A stretch of 64,000 nt of DNA from Ehretia macrophylla (GCA_037974665.1 CM075765.1:8251501-8315500); one strand, 5' to 3'; shown: positions 1-12,273, counted from the stretch's first letter. The notes: generated by a model not told the origin, from the sequence alone. A program made the numbers and translations.

Positions 1-520
1 GGATATCAAGTATGCTTGTGTATATCTTTTGTATTATTTTTTACATTGAATTTTTTTTGTTGTTGGTTCTGCTGCTTTTGTTGGTTGTATTTATAGAAGC
101 AACAATTTTTTTACTGTTGCAACGTTCATCTGCAATTTTCCGAAAATTCCTTTTTGTTTGAATTTTTGATTGCAACAATCAGATCTGAACGTTGCAGGCT
201 TTTTTTCAATTTTTTTTTTTCTGTTCCAACGTTCAGATCTGAACGTTGCAAATTACTTGCAACGTTCAGATCTGAAGGTTGCAGGCGTTTTTTTTTTTTT
301 TTTTTTCTGTTGCAACTTTCAGAACGTTGCAAGTAATTTTTTTTTTTTCCTTTTGGTTGCAATGTTGCTTTTCTCCTCCTGCCCCACCCCCACCAGCAAC
401 AGCAACAGCAGCAGCAGCAGCAACTCCACTGTCCCCGTCAGCTCCCACCTTCTAATCCCCACCATTAGCAGCAACCACCACATGCTTGAAACTTCTCCCA
501 CTGATATGCGATGACGCTAC
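1..520. repeat. T-rich region with repeated palindromic motif
   Basis: Long T runs alternate with a recurring motif built on GTTCAGATCTGAAC. The copy at 227-248 is a perfect 22-bp palindrome, and diverged or half copies lie around 176-196, 258-283 and 308-330. A CAG/CAACAGCAG-type microsatellite follows at about 390-425. The short open frames here are low complexity (poly-F or poly-K) and are not supported as genes. This may be the end of a non-autonomous element that starts outside the window. Confidence 0.5.
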
Positions 521-677
521 AGTTTCTTCTCTAAACATATGTCAAAACTTCGCTGAAAAATAATGATGAGTTAGAGGTGATTAATTACTGTTCCAAAAAA
601 AAGAAAAAAAAGAGGTGATTAATTGACTTTGAGGTACAAAACGTAATGATTAACCAAATAAAATAAATTGTTTGCAG

Positions 678-1035
678 ATTATCATACATTTAAATTGTTT
701 GGATCTCGTTGTCGAACACCCAAGCTGTAAACCAGTTCGCAGAGCTGAATTCAAGTGATGATATAGAAACTTCACACTTGAAACTGCAGAGTTTATTGGG
801 ATTTTCTCATGACAACTTTTTAGCTCCAGTAGCTTAATTTCCTAGAAATTTGGCAAATAATTTTCCAGGTTTTTTCGATCACGAAAACAAGAGTATGGCG
901 CCTGTTTCTGAACCTCGCGTCTCTGCTGAAGACAATATGCACGCAGGCAAGAAGAGGAAATCATTGGAGACCCCCGAAAGTAGTTCAGCTTACTCTTCTC
1001 CATCAGTTTCTGAAGATGTGATCAAAAGAAAAAAT
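678..1035 (+). pseudogene. bHLH transcription factor, 5' exon fragment (broken)
   Basis: From 684 a reading frame runs to a good splice donor (GTAAGT) after 1035. A possible acceptor (TTTGCAG) ends at 677. The peptide contains LKLQSLLGFSHDNFLAPV and later KKRKSLETPESSSAYSSP followed by KRKN. That basic, Ser-rich stretch resembles the region just before the DNA-binding basic helix in plant bHLH137/CIB-like factors. One in-frame TAA falls near 835, so the exon is broken if read from 684; an ATG inside the remaining frame is far less likely to be a true start. The bHLH domain itself should be in the next exon but is not seen in the following 3 kb; simple repeats and telomere-like sequence take its place. 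The family assignment rests on the low-complexity N-terminal pattern only, so it could be another nuclear protein. Confidence 0.4.
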
Positions 1036-1184
1036 GTAAGTGCACAATTAAATTTCTGGTTTTGATAGTTGGGCATAAACATAATTATGTTTCCAGATTT
1101 AAGTGATGGTATGTATTATTACTTTACCATGTTAACAGATATCGCAAAAGGGAAAGAGAGTGAAAAGCTCGAACACACATGCAT

Positions 1185-1376
1185 GCACACAGAGTTTATC
1201 GAAGACACACACACTCACACTCGAACACACACGAACTTACACACAGTCGAACAAACAAACACACACAGACACAAACATAGCGCGATTTGGGGGTTAGGGG
1301 TTAGGGTTTGGGATTTGGGTTTTAGGATTTGTGGGTTACTGATTTGGGTTTTAAGATTTGGGGGTTAGGGGTTTGG
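1185..1376. repeat. (AC)n microsatellite followed by degenerate telomere-like repeat
   Basis: About 90 bp of ACACAC-rich sequence is followed at 1286-1376 by GGGTTAGGGGTTAGGGTTTGG-like units that drift into GGATTTGGGTTTTAGG. These are variants of the plant telomere unit TTTAGGG. The tract is short and degenerate, so it is an interstitial telomere-like repeat and not a chromosome end. Confidence 0.7.
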
Positions 1377-1668
1377 AATTTTTGTGTAGATTTTTATTAT
1401 AACTTGGACCAATTTGGTTTTTTCCTTTGTAAATATAGGTATATTAGTCTTTTCACTTAGTCAAAAGTTTGACTATTAGTCATAGGTAACGGGATTAAAA
1501 TGGCTTTTTTTAAAAATATAAGGACTTGTTTGGCTTTTAGCTATAACCCCAGGACTAAAATGACTTTTTCCTCTATTGAAAAAGTATTACCTTTCTCTGC
1601 TATTAGAAGAGAATTTCTTTGTATTCTGTTTCTGTGCAAAAGTTACATATTTCAATTTCTTTTTGTAG

Positions 1669-1790
1669 TGAGCTGGAGGATTACCTGCACATATTTGCCA
1701 TCCTTGGCGCCCAATTTGGCCCTCATGTTGTGTGGCACTTTCTGCCTTCACATGCAGTTGTTCTTCTACTAAACCAGGGACATGCATTAG
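1669..1790 (+). other. possible orphan exon, unidentified
   Basis: An open stretch of 122 bp is bounded by TTTTTGTAG upstream and GTAATA downstream. The open frame gives a hydrophobic peptide containing EDYLHIFAILGAQFGPHV and HFLPSHAVVLLLNQG. I do not recognise the protein. It could be chance; the flanking splice-like signals and balanced composition within an AT-rich region are the only support. Confidence 0.2.
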
Positions 1791-2096
1791 GTAATAACGC
1801 CGTGCCACTTCCCTTCGAAAACTTTAATTTTCTTTTGAAGATGCACATTCCAATGATTAGTTTCTATATTTCAAATGTCCTTCTGCAGTCCGGCCTTTCC
1901 TTGTATACCTTTGGATGATTCAATTCCCAGCAAGGAAGATTATACACCCCTGGTTCAGTGTACTAGCCATATGTGTCCAATCCGCATCCATTGGCACGTT
2001 ATGGATAACCACAAAAACTACTGAAAAGTGAAGATCAGTGTGACAAATTTCAATTTTCGAATGAATTATTCGAATTGGAACATTCTTTTGCGGAAT

Positions 2097-3074
2097 TGAT
2101 ACTCATACATTGTGTTCGACTAAAAAATACTACTTACCAGAAAAAAAAAAAAAAAAAAAAATTACATTCGACCCAATAACTAGTCACAAACTAAGCCATC
2201 TGAGTTATATCACTTAGCATACAACAGAAAAAACAGAGTTGTCAAAGATGCTAGCACATGGAACACCTCGGCAATTATTTTTGTACTCACATTAACTATA
2301 TATTGATATGTTACGGGCGGCAAAATAACACACTTTTCCCTATTGAAATACACAACTTTAGGGAAAGTCCATTCGGGTTTGGTCTTCACATTTGACTTGC
2401 TTTTTCCAAATATTAACTCGGATTCCAAATGTCCATGTTGACCAATTTGTTGAAGTGTATCATTGACTTGTTGAATTCCCCAAAACAGAGCAGTAAAGTT
2501 TGCGTGAGAAGAGCTTGAGAAAGAAGACTAACTAATGGATCCATGAGTAATCAATGGCTTGGAGTTTAAGCCAAAATTTTGGATTAAACTGTCGAAGTTC
2601 TAATTCCGCTTGAACTCCAAGCCACTGATTACTCATGGATCCATTAGTTAGTCTTCTTTCTCAGGCTCTTATCACTCAAACTTTACTGCTCTGTTTTGGG
2701 GCATTCAACAAGTCAATGATACATTTCAGCAAGTTGGTTAACATGGACATCTGGAATCTGAGTTAATATTTGGAAAAAGCAAGTCAAATGTGAAGACCAA
2801 ACCCGGATGGGCTTTCCTCGAAGATGTGTATTTCAATAGGGAAAAGTGTGTTATTCTGCCGCCAGTAACATATCAATATATTGTTAATGTGAGTACAAAA
2901 ATAATTGTCGAAGTGTTCCCTATGCTAGCATCTTTGGCAACTCTGTTTTTTCTGTTGTATGCTAGGTGATATAACTCATATGACTTAGTTTGTGACTAGT
3001 TATTAAGTCGAATGTAATTTATTTTATTTTCTGATCAGTAGTATTTTTTAGTCGAATGCAATGTATGAGTATCA
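2097..3074. repeat. long fold-back (inverted repeat) element with coding-like arms
   Basis: Arms of about 470 bp (2097-2571 and 2609-3074) are reverse complements of each other with scattered mismatches, around a 37-bp spacer. Each arm holds the same coding-like stretch, on the minus strand in the left arm (within 2210-2428) and on the plus strand in the right arm. Its peptide includes YFNREKCVILPPVTYQYI and ends at a GTGAGT that could be a splice donor. I cannot name the protein. The differences between arms leave the frame largely open in both, which suggests a captured gene piece duplicated head to head. RNA across this locus would fold into a long hairpin. No clear target-site duplication was found. 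Confidence 0.8.
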
Positions 3075-3936
3075 GTTTATTTAATGAAGTGCTTTTTCCA
3101 TTAGACCTATAAACTTTCTTAATGATTTTTGCAATCTGTGAGTCGATTTGTACTTTAAAACAATCCTTCTTAAATCTGTGAGTCGATTTGTACTTCATCA
3201 ATTAAGCCTATAGACTTTCTTAATAATTTTTCCATACCCTTGAATTCCAAATCGAGTCACATTGCATAATACCCCGAACGAGTTTACGAAGGTTTTTTTT
3301 TTTAAAAAAAAAATCTTCTCAAGGCTTCTAGTCCCAAGCCCCCTTCATCAAATGATTTACAAACATGTTCGTAAGCAACCTTTGAACCCATGCCACGCCA
3401 AAAAAAAAAAATAATAATAACGAAATTTACTTCTAATAGAGCCAAAAGTCCCATTAATAAAAAGGCAATCAGCCCAAAAAGAGCTTACATGTGAAAAAAT
3501 AGACTCGATGAGTTGCAATCTTCAGCAAAATGAACTCATTTGCCAGCTAACCTGAAAGAAAATTTAACATGTTTCAAATGCGAAAAATAATTGAATATTT
3601 AGGCTCTCCTTGAAGTTTCGAATCTAATGGACCAAAAAAATTTACGAATTTTGGACAAAAATTGAATGAGTTATGAATTTTAGAAGTTTTATATATATTT
3701 TGTATTTTTCGCGCAAGTCTGAGGAAGAAGATGATGCCTGAGACGTCGTTTGGCATAGTCAGTAACATCCAATTAGATACTGATACGTGTCAGGCTGAAA
3801 GGATTTTTCATAAAACGCTTGCTATGAGATTCAAATCCACAAACATTGACCAATAATTTTAACTCTCCAACTGGGCCAAGATTTTATTATATCATTGCAT
3901 GAATGCCAGAATTTAATATGTCATTTGTCGCAGAAT
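3075..3936. other. non-coding stretch with a short direct repeat
   Basis: No gene is seen. A segment around 3106-3150 (TATAAACTTTCTTAATGATT, then CTGTGAGTCGATTTGTACTT) recurs at about 3176-3230 in rearranged order. The rest is AT-rich with A runs near 3300 and 3400. Confidence 0.5.
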
Positions 3937-4265
3937 GTATGAGAGTTTTTTTTTTTTGGTCTAAAAAAAATGAAATATCATTAAAAAAAAACCTAAATAC
4001 AACTTAACCGACCTTAGTGGGGTTGAAATCCTGATCAAGAAGGTACATTAAATAAGGGGAAAACATGAAAATCAATTATCAGGCAGCTCATTTCTACGCT
4101 TATCTTTTGCCAACCAATTACAAGGTTTATTGGTTATTCTTCTGACGCATTGGAACCACACTCGCGAGTTCTTTATAGCAATCTTTGCTATCCTCCACAA
4201 TGGTGACTGCTCTCCAACAAAGGCATTCTCTGGAGAAACGATTGCTTTAAGAACGTATGAGAGTT
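3937..4265 (-). mobile_element. 5'-truncated L1-type LINE, 3' end
   Basis: The insertion is read on the minus strand and begins, on the plus strand, with a T run (the LINE poly-A tail). It is flanked by a target duplication: GAATGTATGAGAGTT at 3933-3947 and GAACGTATGAGAGTT at 4251-4265 (14 of 15 match). The 5' part of the element encodes the last residues of ORF2, including RITNKPCNWLAKDKRRNELP and a stop. This matches the N..A..LAK pattern at the end of the RNase H domain of plant L1 ORF2. About 300 bp remain, so almost all of a 5-6 kb element is missing, as expected from incomplete target-primed reverse transcription. A and AAAA tracts in the tail are still long, suggesting moderate age. 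Confidence 0.8.
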
Positions 4266-5896
4266 GAAAAATGCTTATGGTTGTGGTTTGAACTCTTGAT
4301 CCACCAATTCGGTCCTACATCTATATATACTACTATAATCAGTTGTGTCTCCCAAGTCCAATCGCTGCGGATAAATAATATTTATTTGAGTAGTGTGGAA
4401 TATACGGTTCTTAAACCCTATTTTTTATTCAGAGTTTATCGAATGAAAGAAATTTCTCTTATTTTACAATAGTTTTGGAATAAAATTAGGAGCTTCAAAT
4501 CTTTTTTAGGCGCGACCTGATATTGATCAAAGCAAATAAAAAGGTGATGATCATTCAAACCCAAATATAAACACACACGACAGGCTGTTACATTATATAC
4601 ACTTTTTACTCTTTCTTTTTTTCACGATTTTATACCAAAAAGAAAAAAAAAAAAAGGGCTCATCTTCAATTTGGCTAATGAAATATTCTATGAGTTCTTT
4701 CTTGTCATTAAATCATTTCTTTTAAATTGAATCACTGATTTAAATAAACTCAAAATTATAAAAATGTCCTAACCCAAGCCATTGTCATGAAATTGTTCCA
4801 AAATAAGTCTAGACTAGATGAGACTAGTGAATTGTGTTTAAGGTAGAAAATCAACATGATAGGCTACGCAAGACTAGCAAAATCAAACGGTGTTAGCTAT
4901 ATTTCAGAGATAACTCTAATACTTAAGTTAGTAAATTTAACTAGAATAAATAAGTAAATTTAGTAAAAGTAAATAGTGTAGTTTCTTCAAGAGTTTCAAT
5001 CCTTTACCATATACTCCTTTGGGTATTTACAGATGTGAGGATTACCATTTCCAAGGTGTTTGGTGAGGTTGATGGCGTCGGAGTAGCAAGCTGTACAGAT
5101 TGGTGTGTTTGGTCTGCTAACATTTATGATGCCCTACTGAAATCTACCATAATAGTTGTCGAGGAGCAATTAGACTTAGACACCGGTAGTCTTTTTCAAA
5201 TTCCATTTTTATTCGTCTAATCATTTTCTTTAAATTTGAACCGTTAAAATTAAAATTTTGAATATTCAAAATTATCAAAATATCCTCATCCGAAAGAAAA
5301 ACAAATCCAAAAAGAAGAAAGAATCTTTTCTGCAACTACTACTGCAACTAGCCAGAACAGATTTGTTATCTCATCAACATAATCCTGACATATTATTGCT
5401 ACAACATTTGTTTTGTAGCTATCTTTCACCCACCAATTTGGACCCATAACTGACCAATAAGAGCACTATAACTTCAAAAAATAAATAAATAAATAAGAAA
5501 AGAAAAAAACCCATAAATTAGTTGATGTAGTGGGTAACAAATTATGCACCCTCAACTGCCCTTTTTCATGTTTGTTTGTGACAGATATTAATTAATGTGC
5601 TACGCATGATTTTGCAAGATTCTTGTTTTTCATGACCAATTTGAATAGTTGGTGGGGCCCTCTCCTCCTTTTCCTTTTTTATTTTTTTATTATAAGTTTT
5701 TTATATATATTAGCTGTCACACTCACTTGTTGCAAGAAATAATATAGCCAGCTCACTCACTCACTCTCTCACACACACACACTCACAAGTTGAGATGGGA
5801 CCCACCCTCATCTCCCATATGACACCCTCCTATCATTGTTTCTCTGTGAAATTGGTCGTTGTTGTTCCTTTGTGGCCTGTTTTGCATTCAGAGGAT
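4266..5896. other. AT-rich intergenic DNA
   Basis: I see no gene or complete element. There are poly-A tracts, a short (TA)n near 5700 and a CT/CACA-rich stretch at about 5745-5790. The open frames are short and of random composition. Confidence 0.5.
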
Positions 5897-6267
5897 AAGA
5901 CCAATTCCAACTGTATATGTAAAATGTCAAAATTTTTATATGTAGAAATATTTTTAAATATTTTTATCTCCAGCAGTATCTCTATAAATTCTCTACAATG
6001 TAAATAACTTGTAAAGAATCTCTACAATTGAATTCAGCATCTCCACATGTAGAGACCAGTTATAAATTCTCTAAAAATAAAGATTGAGTAAATGTAGAGA
6101 AGTTATTAGAATGAAATTAAAATAGAGAAGCTGATAGAGTGAAATTGAGTAAATATAGAGAAGCTATTGGAGTAAAACTAAAATAGAGAATCTGTAAATG
6201 TAGAGAAATTGTTTAAAATCTCTACATGTAGAAAAACAAAATAGAGAAGCTGTTGGAGTTGACCTAA
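5897..6267. mobile_element. MITE with internal TAGAGAAG repeats
   Basis: The left end reads AAGACCAATTCCAACTGTA and the right end GCTGTTGGAGTTGACCT, which are imperfect inverted repeats of each other. Between them the motif ATAGAGAAGCTRTTGGAGT recurs several times with its complement CTCTAC. It carries no coding sequence. Superfamily cannot be settled from the ends alone. Confidence 0.6.
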
Positions 6268-6389
6268 CCCATCAACATCATCATCATACACCTATACATG
6301 TATACACTTTTATATATATATGTATTTTTTTTTTAAGTGTTTTGGATAGTTTTGCCTACTTTTGTCTTGTTGGTTGTTACTTTTAAACT

Positions 6390-7185
6390 ATGTTTGAATT
6401 GGGTAAAATGAGAATAAAAGAAAGGAAGGAAAGAGATAAAGGAACTCATTCCTGTATTTATTTTGATTTTTCGACAAGGAAAAGAAAATAAAAGGATTGA
6501 AAAATTCTTAATGAGGTCATTTTTATTTCTCCCAAATTAAAATAAAATGGATAAAAAGAAAGTGATACTTTATAAAAAGGTAAGGATACCCTTACTTAAC
6601 AAAAAGATACTATTCTCACGACTATTATATATCTTACTAACTTTACAACTAATGCTATCTATGTTTTTGTTTTTTCTTTTTTTTCAATTCAAACAAAAAA
6701 TTATAAAATCTTTTCCTTTTCTTTTTATTCTCACTTTCTTTTATGATTCTTTCCTTAAATTTTCCTTCTTCCCCATTCCCCTCATAAGGATAGGTGGGAT
6801 TCACAATGGAACGCAATGAAACCATAGTAAAGGGAAGGAAAATGACTAAAAACAAAAACATTCATATTTTTTTGCTAAAAGCAAGTGTATTTTTATTGAT
6901 TTACAAAAATATTTAGATAGATGCCCCACTTTTTTTGTTAATTGGAAAGAAAATATATGAATTGACATATTTGCCCTCCTTTTATAAGCACTACATACTT
7001 ATACAACACTCCATTTACGAGGGTATGATTGTAATTTACAAAAAGAAGTACGAGGACAAACTAGGCATCAGGTAAAATGTGGAATCTTCCACTCCATTTA
7101 AATCCCCGCATTTCTTGACAAGAAAAACGAAACAAAATTCTCCCCCTCCATTTGAATCCTCCCATTTTCCCATTCCCAAACAAAG
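6390..7185. mobile_element. non-autonomous TIR element
   Basis: The left end TGTTTGAATTGGGTAAAATG and the right end CATTTTCCCATTCCCAAACA are imperfect inverted repeats. Pieces of the end sequence recur internally near 7080 and 7145. No transposase is seen; the open frames are poly-F/K low complexity. Confidence 0.5.
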
Positions 7186-8740
7186 TGAAAAGTGTAAGGC
7201 TTTTATTTCAAAACTATCATGCTTTGGTCATCACATGGTCATTATTTAATTTAGCATTTTCAAATTAAATATATCGTTATCATAAATGATACTAATTTAA
7301 AGTGCACATTTTTGTTATATGTATATATATATATATCTATATATTTGTTTGTGTTTTTACATCCAAAGATTCATTAAAGTCAAATGGAGCTTTTGACTTT
7401 AGAAAGAAGGTATGGTTTCTAGTCATCACATTTATTGTTAGTTTACAATAAATTGTGAAAATATCCTCTTTAAAAATGCAAAATAAGTGGGTCGGATTTT
7501 TCTCAGGACACAACATATAACAAGAATTTTGTGACACTAAACTGTCCTTTTTAATTGCAGTCACTATCAGTGTGGTGAGGAATCTAAGAAAAAGGGTTAG
7601 TCCAATCAACCAAAGTGGTTGGGAAAACCATTAAATTCTACAAATGGATCTTTTTCAATTTTTTTTTATTTTTTTTATTTTTATGAAGTACACAACAATT
7701 AAAAGTTTATTAATTTGTGCCTCTGTTTCTTGCAAGGCTGCAAGAAGTCACAATCAGTAATGAATTTGTTTTCTCTTTTGGGAAGTAAATACAATACCCA
7801 AATTTTACTTACAGGTTTATTGTGTGATTGATTGCTGAATGAAATGTTTACTACATTTTAATTTCATTGGTTTTGTTTGTATCACCATGTGTTTTTATAA
7901 AGTTGAATTTTTTCAGTTATGTCTTTTTAATTTACATAACATTTCGTTCGGATATTTGGTTCTTTAGAGTTATCACTGGATGAGACATTTCGAGCAGTTG
8001 ACTAGATTTGATGTGTTGGTTGGCTAGTAACTAGGGCCGGGTAACTTAGTTATTTGGAATTTTTACTGACTGGCTGCTGTGGTGAAAAGGGGCAGAGAAT
8101 AAGGATTAAGGAGGGTGCTGCTTTTCTTGTACTTTAAAAACTTTAGCTTTTTGGTTTTGTTTTTAGTTAAAGAGTGGTAGAAAAATTTAAATTCTTTTGT
8201 GGAATGGGTGGTGGTGGTGTGAAAAGTGTTGGTATCAATCAGTAAGAGCTTTTGGCTATTAGTTGTATGGTAGGGATGAGTAAAGGAAGACTATATTTAT
8301 CCATTTTGGATAAATATATTGTAGATAAGTGGTTTTCCATCAATATATTGTAGATTATAATAAAATCATGAATGACTTGATCTAAACAAGTAGTCTCAGA
8401 TGACCAGCAAGACGAAAAGGGGAGAAAGAATACCAATAGATTGACGAACTAGTTGAAAATATATAAGTCCACAAAAATTAGAAAATAAGAAAAGAATATA
8501 TTATTATTTTCATAACTTTGTAAGCGTCATTGACTTGATGAATTCATGTTTTACGAATTTTTTACTCTAAATGTATTGTGATAGATAGATTAATGAAATG
8601 AAATGCACCAAATCGATCTTATGCTGAAGTAGGTTACTGCTATTCTATTCTATTCTTCTCACCCAAATCTGATCCCGAAATCTCTACTCATGAAAACATT
8701 TTTGGGCAGTGAATATATATATAAACTTGAACATAACATA
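7186..8740. other. AT-rich intergenic DNA
   Basis: No recognisable gene or repeat boundary. A TA run lies at about 7320-7345 and T-rich tracts at 7650-7685. Confidence 0.5.
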
Positions 8741-8923
8741 TGCTTTTATTTGATAGACGAATGTCATTGCAGAAGTTAATGTGCTGAAATAAGTAAAGAT
8801 TACCTTGCACAATCAATCTTTCATGGACACAGCTAAAGAAAGTGCAAAAGTTACCGTGCAAGACAACATATTGCATCATGTGAGATCAATATCAACTCAA
8901 CATAGAAAAATGAAGCCAAATAC

Positions 8924-11362
8924 CTTAAATATGTTCTCATTTTTAACGCCCCAACAACATCTGAGAGGATTATCTGGCCATTGCTATTAACCAGTATATT
9001 CACACTTTCTACCATATCCAGAAATACCTGATTCAACAAAAATTGAGGTGCTCCAATGATCAAACTAAGAGCAACTCCAACAGCTCTCTACTTTGGCTAT
9101 TTTTAACCAAAATAGAATTAAACAAAAAAAAAAAATACTCCAACAGCCTCTCTTTCTCCCTCGCCAAAATCCCAAGCTCGCCAATTGATTGTCATTTGCT
9201 CGCTAGATTGCTACAAGTGGTGAGCAAATCAAGCTCGCCACTGCTTTTCTTTTGGTCAAACGGCATATCTATTTTGTTGTTCTATTGTTTTGTTTGTCTT
9301 AGTTTTGTTTGCTTCTTGGGGTTTTTTTTTCTTTTTCCATTTAATTGATGATGCAGCATCAAAAAGAGGGTGGAGTAGATATATACAATTGTTGTGTGCT
9401 TCAAAAGTTCAAAACTCTAATTATCCCTTCACTACGGCATGAAACGGCATTTGTTACAGCCATAGGAGGCTGCTGTGTAACCTCCATTCTATAAGCATCC
9501 GTTTTAATAAACTCACTTAGAATCTTAGCTTCCGTATACTGAGGGTAACCATAGTCCATCATCTCGTCAAGTAGTTCATACCGCTCCATACGAGTGGCAT
9601 CAGTTCATAATGTCAAAGCATACTTAAAGATTTTATAATTATAATAAACAAAAAATATGTGTATGTGTGTATATACTCACCACCACTATAAAGTTATCCC
9701 TTAGAGATTCCTCTTCTAATTCTTCAAAATAATGCTTGAAAACCTACAAAAAAAGAAAAATTTTGAGTACTATCTTCAGTATCTTTTTTTGAGAATTCCT
9801 CTGAACAAAGAGTCAATAGGTGCAAAATTGGCACGAATGCTTACATCAGCAACACAGTGCAGAAAGAGAAGAAGGCTAGCTGCATTGCAATTCTTCCTTG
9901 ATGCTGTCATCAAGAAAACATTGTTGTGTTGTATGAACATGTAGGTCACACCATTGTCATAGCAAACAGGACCATGAGACTCTATGTCACCCTATGTAGA
10001 TCAACAAAAATTGTGAGTTAAATGAAGCTCATATATCAATTGTTTTAAGTTTTAACTACTTGATGAGCATGGTTGCTGATCCAAAAGATCACATGTAGAA
10101 AGCAGCATCTAGTCTACGAAAGAAATGCATAACAGAACATATTGCAGCGATAAAAATTTGTGGAAACAAATAATATGGCCTCTTTATCCAAAAGAAGAAA
10201 AAGAAGTAGAACACCTTTTGCCCCATCATTTGCTTCGGCATCTGTCTGTGGCATCATTCTATTTGCCAAGATACATATGTTCTAATACCGATAAGTTTTA
10301 GCATGATTAGTCCAGATGTACTACTTCTCTTTCCTTCTCCCCCGCCCTTGATAGATCCTGGATATGAATCATCTCAGGCAGTGGCATTTAGAATGCATGA
10401 CCAAGATCAGAATCCTTTCTAATCAAGGTATTTTTTACATTATTATATCATGTTGATGCTTACCTGTCTCAAAAGCATTATTACTCTTCAGAAGAGAGGA
10501 AAAATGTTACTGGCTTAAATGTAGCGGCGATCTATTCTTCAGATGATTCAATCCATATATTTTGATAATCCTAACTAGTGTGCCTATCAAACAGATGTAT
10601 TCTCGGAATGAATCCATAATTGCCTAACCCGGGTTAATGATCTGAGAAGCCAAGCCAAGCCAAGCCAAAGTTGTTTGTGGATGACAATACAACCTTAACA
10701 AAAAGGCATCACCAAAACGAGTCCTCCACACACAAATTGCATGTTATGCTAATAAATACTCTCCACAATACTAGCCCCTGCGATTAAATCTTATTTAACT
10801 TTATTAAGTCCTATGCTCTGCCATCAATAATACAATTAATCTATTTCTATCCAGCTAATCAAAACTTTTACAAATATAACTCCAATCACACACAATTTCA
10901 GATCAATAATAATAAAAAAAAGAAAAAAAAAAAGCATCCAATTAAATATTTCTGACCTGAGCAAATTTTCCAAAATTCACCAAAATTACAACGACAAATC
11001 ACTCCAAATCATACAATGCACTTCATTACATATTAGATATAGATATAGATATAGATACACATATTGCGCGTCTAATAAAGGACAGCCAGGTAAATGAAAC
11101 TTCTACTTTATGCAGTGTCCAGTGAAGAATCGGACTCAAAGCGTATAATCTTACCTTACATTATATTATTTTTATGACTCAAATCCGTGTCAACGTATAT
11201 AGATATAAATACGTGTGTATGTATATGTTTTTTAAAATGTAGGGTACCTCTTTTTCGAGGAGCTTGGAGAAGAACTCGGCTTGAACGGTGGATACGTCGC
11301 CACGGCAATCGCGACTGATCAGACACCGTCCTTCAATGTCAAGAACGAACAGCTCCTAACAT
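8924..11362 (-). pseudogene. AP1M: AP-1 clathrin adaptor complex mu subunit, partial pseudogene
   Basis: Five exons on the minus strand match the N-terminal half of plant AP-1 mu adaptin, which sorts cargo at the trans-Golgi network. Exon 1 at 11248-11355 contains LFVLDIEGRCLISRDCRGDV and ends at a GTACCC donor. Exon 2 at 9845-9991 contains YDNGVTYMFIQHNNVFLM and NCNAASLLLFLH. Exon 3 is 9681-9743 (FKHYFEELEEESLRDNF). Exon 4 is about 9422-9583 (YGYPQYTEAKILSEFIKTDA). Exon 5 is 8924-9027 (ESVNILVNSNGQI, SDVVGALKMRTYL). Splice phases agree with a real spliced gene, so this is a segmental copy and not a processed one. An ATG at 11362-11360 is out of frame with exon 1 because a few bases are missing. 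The donor of exon 4 and the expected YKKNE segment are gone where a repeat (9065-9375) sits. The mu-homology C-terminal half is absent, except for a possible trace near 8770. Confidence 0.9.
9065..9375. repeat. repeat insertion within the AP1M relic
   Basis: The left edge AAGAGCAACTCCAACAGCTC resembles the ends of the MITE at 5897. It is followed by an A tract and a segment rich in AGCTCGCCA. The right edge near 9375 is not sharp. The repeat lies between exons 4 and 5 of the adaptor relic, where a few expected codons are missing. Confidence 0.4.
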
Positions 11363-12270
11363 TTTCGTCCTTAAGAAAATTTTAATGAAAATGAGTAGTG
11401 ATGCAAAGTTTGGAGTCGTCTGAGAGGGGATCTGAGATTTAAGCTGTTGTTAACTAACGTGTCAAATACGAGTAACCAGGATAAATTACGTATTTTGTAA
11501 ATACGTAATTATTTTGAATATATTAATTAATTATTTATTTTTTGATTGTTTGGAACAATAAAAGAAAGATTTTGTTATTTTTTTAACAATTTTTTATCTT
11601 TAGTGGATCTCTCAGTAGGATTCGAATTTAGATAAAATTTTGACCATCTATCAAAGAAAAAAGAACAAACGGATCTTTCCCAAATCCAATAAAATTTGTT
11701 TTTCGTAATATAATTGTTATATATAAGTCATTTTTGCCCATTGCGGGTTAATCAAATAATAATGTAAGAGTAGAGTAACATGTAAAATACGGGTTTGAAA
11801 TCCATTTCAATACATGTATTCGAATGTATCGTTACACTGTGAATTTACTATTTGTTGGTCGAGCTTGTCCGAAAAAATTGGTAATTGGGCTCTGCTAAAA
11901 ACCGATGGTTTGGCTGCACTAACTGAGTTCTCATGTAAATGAAAAGTCATTTTTGTGTTTCTTTTAATTTAACTAAGATGACGACTGAATTGATTTATTT
12001 TATAAAATAATAAGGACTAAATAAACCACTTTCAAATAATAGGGGCATAGTTAAAAATAAGTGAAAATATTGTGAATTGTTAATGACGTAATTAAGCCTT
12101 ATAAATACCAAGGCTTTCACACTATTGTTCAAATTTATATTAATCTCTTGACCGAGTTGTTATATAGTTTCACAAAGTAAAACTTACCACGCTGGATGCT
12201 AATTAAGAGATGCATTTTCAGAAACACAAATTTAAGTGATAGCCATCGTAATCATGAAATGTTTGTATAC
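11363..12270. other. AT-rich DNA upstream of the AP1M relic
   Basis: This lies on the promoter side of the minus-strand relic. I see no TATA box or exon that I would defend. Sequence such as AAATAATAGGGGCATAGTTA near 12035 looks like degraded repeat. Confidence 0.4.
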
Positions 12271-12273
12271 TAT

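Noticed and set aside
1286-1376. A true chromosome end
   Set aside because: The telomere-like tract is short, degenerate and has ordinary sequence on both sides.
8924-11362. A working AP1M gene
   Set aside because: Start region damaged, an internal segment lost and the C-terminal half absent.
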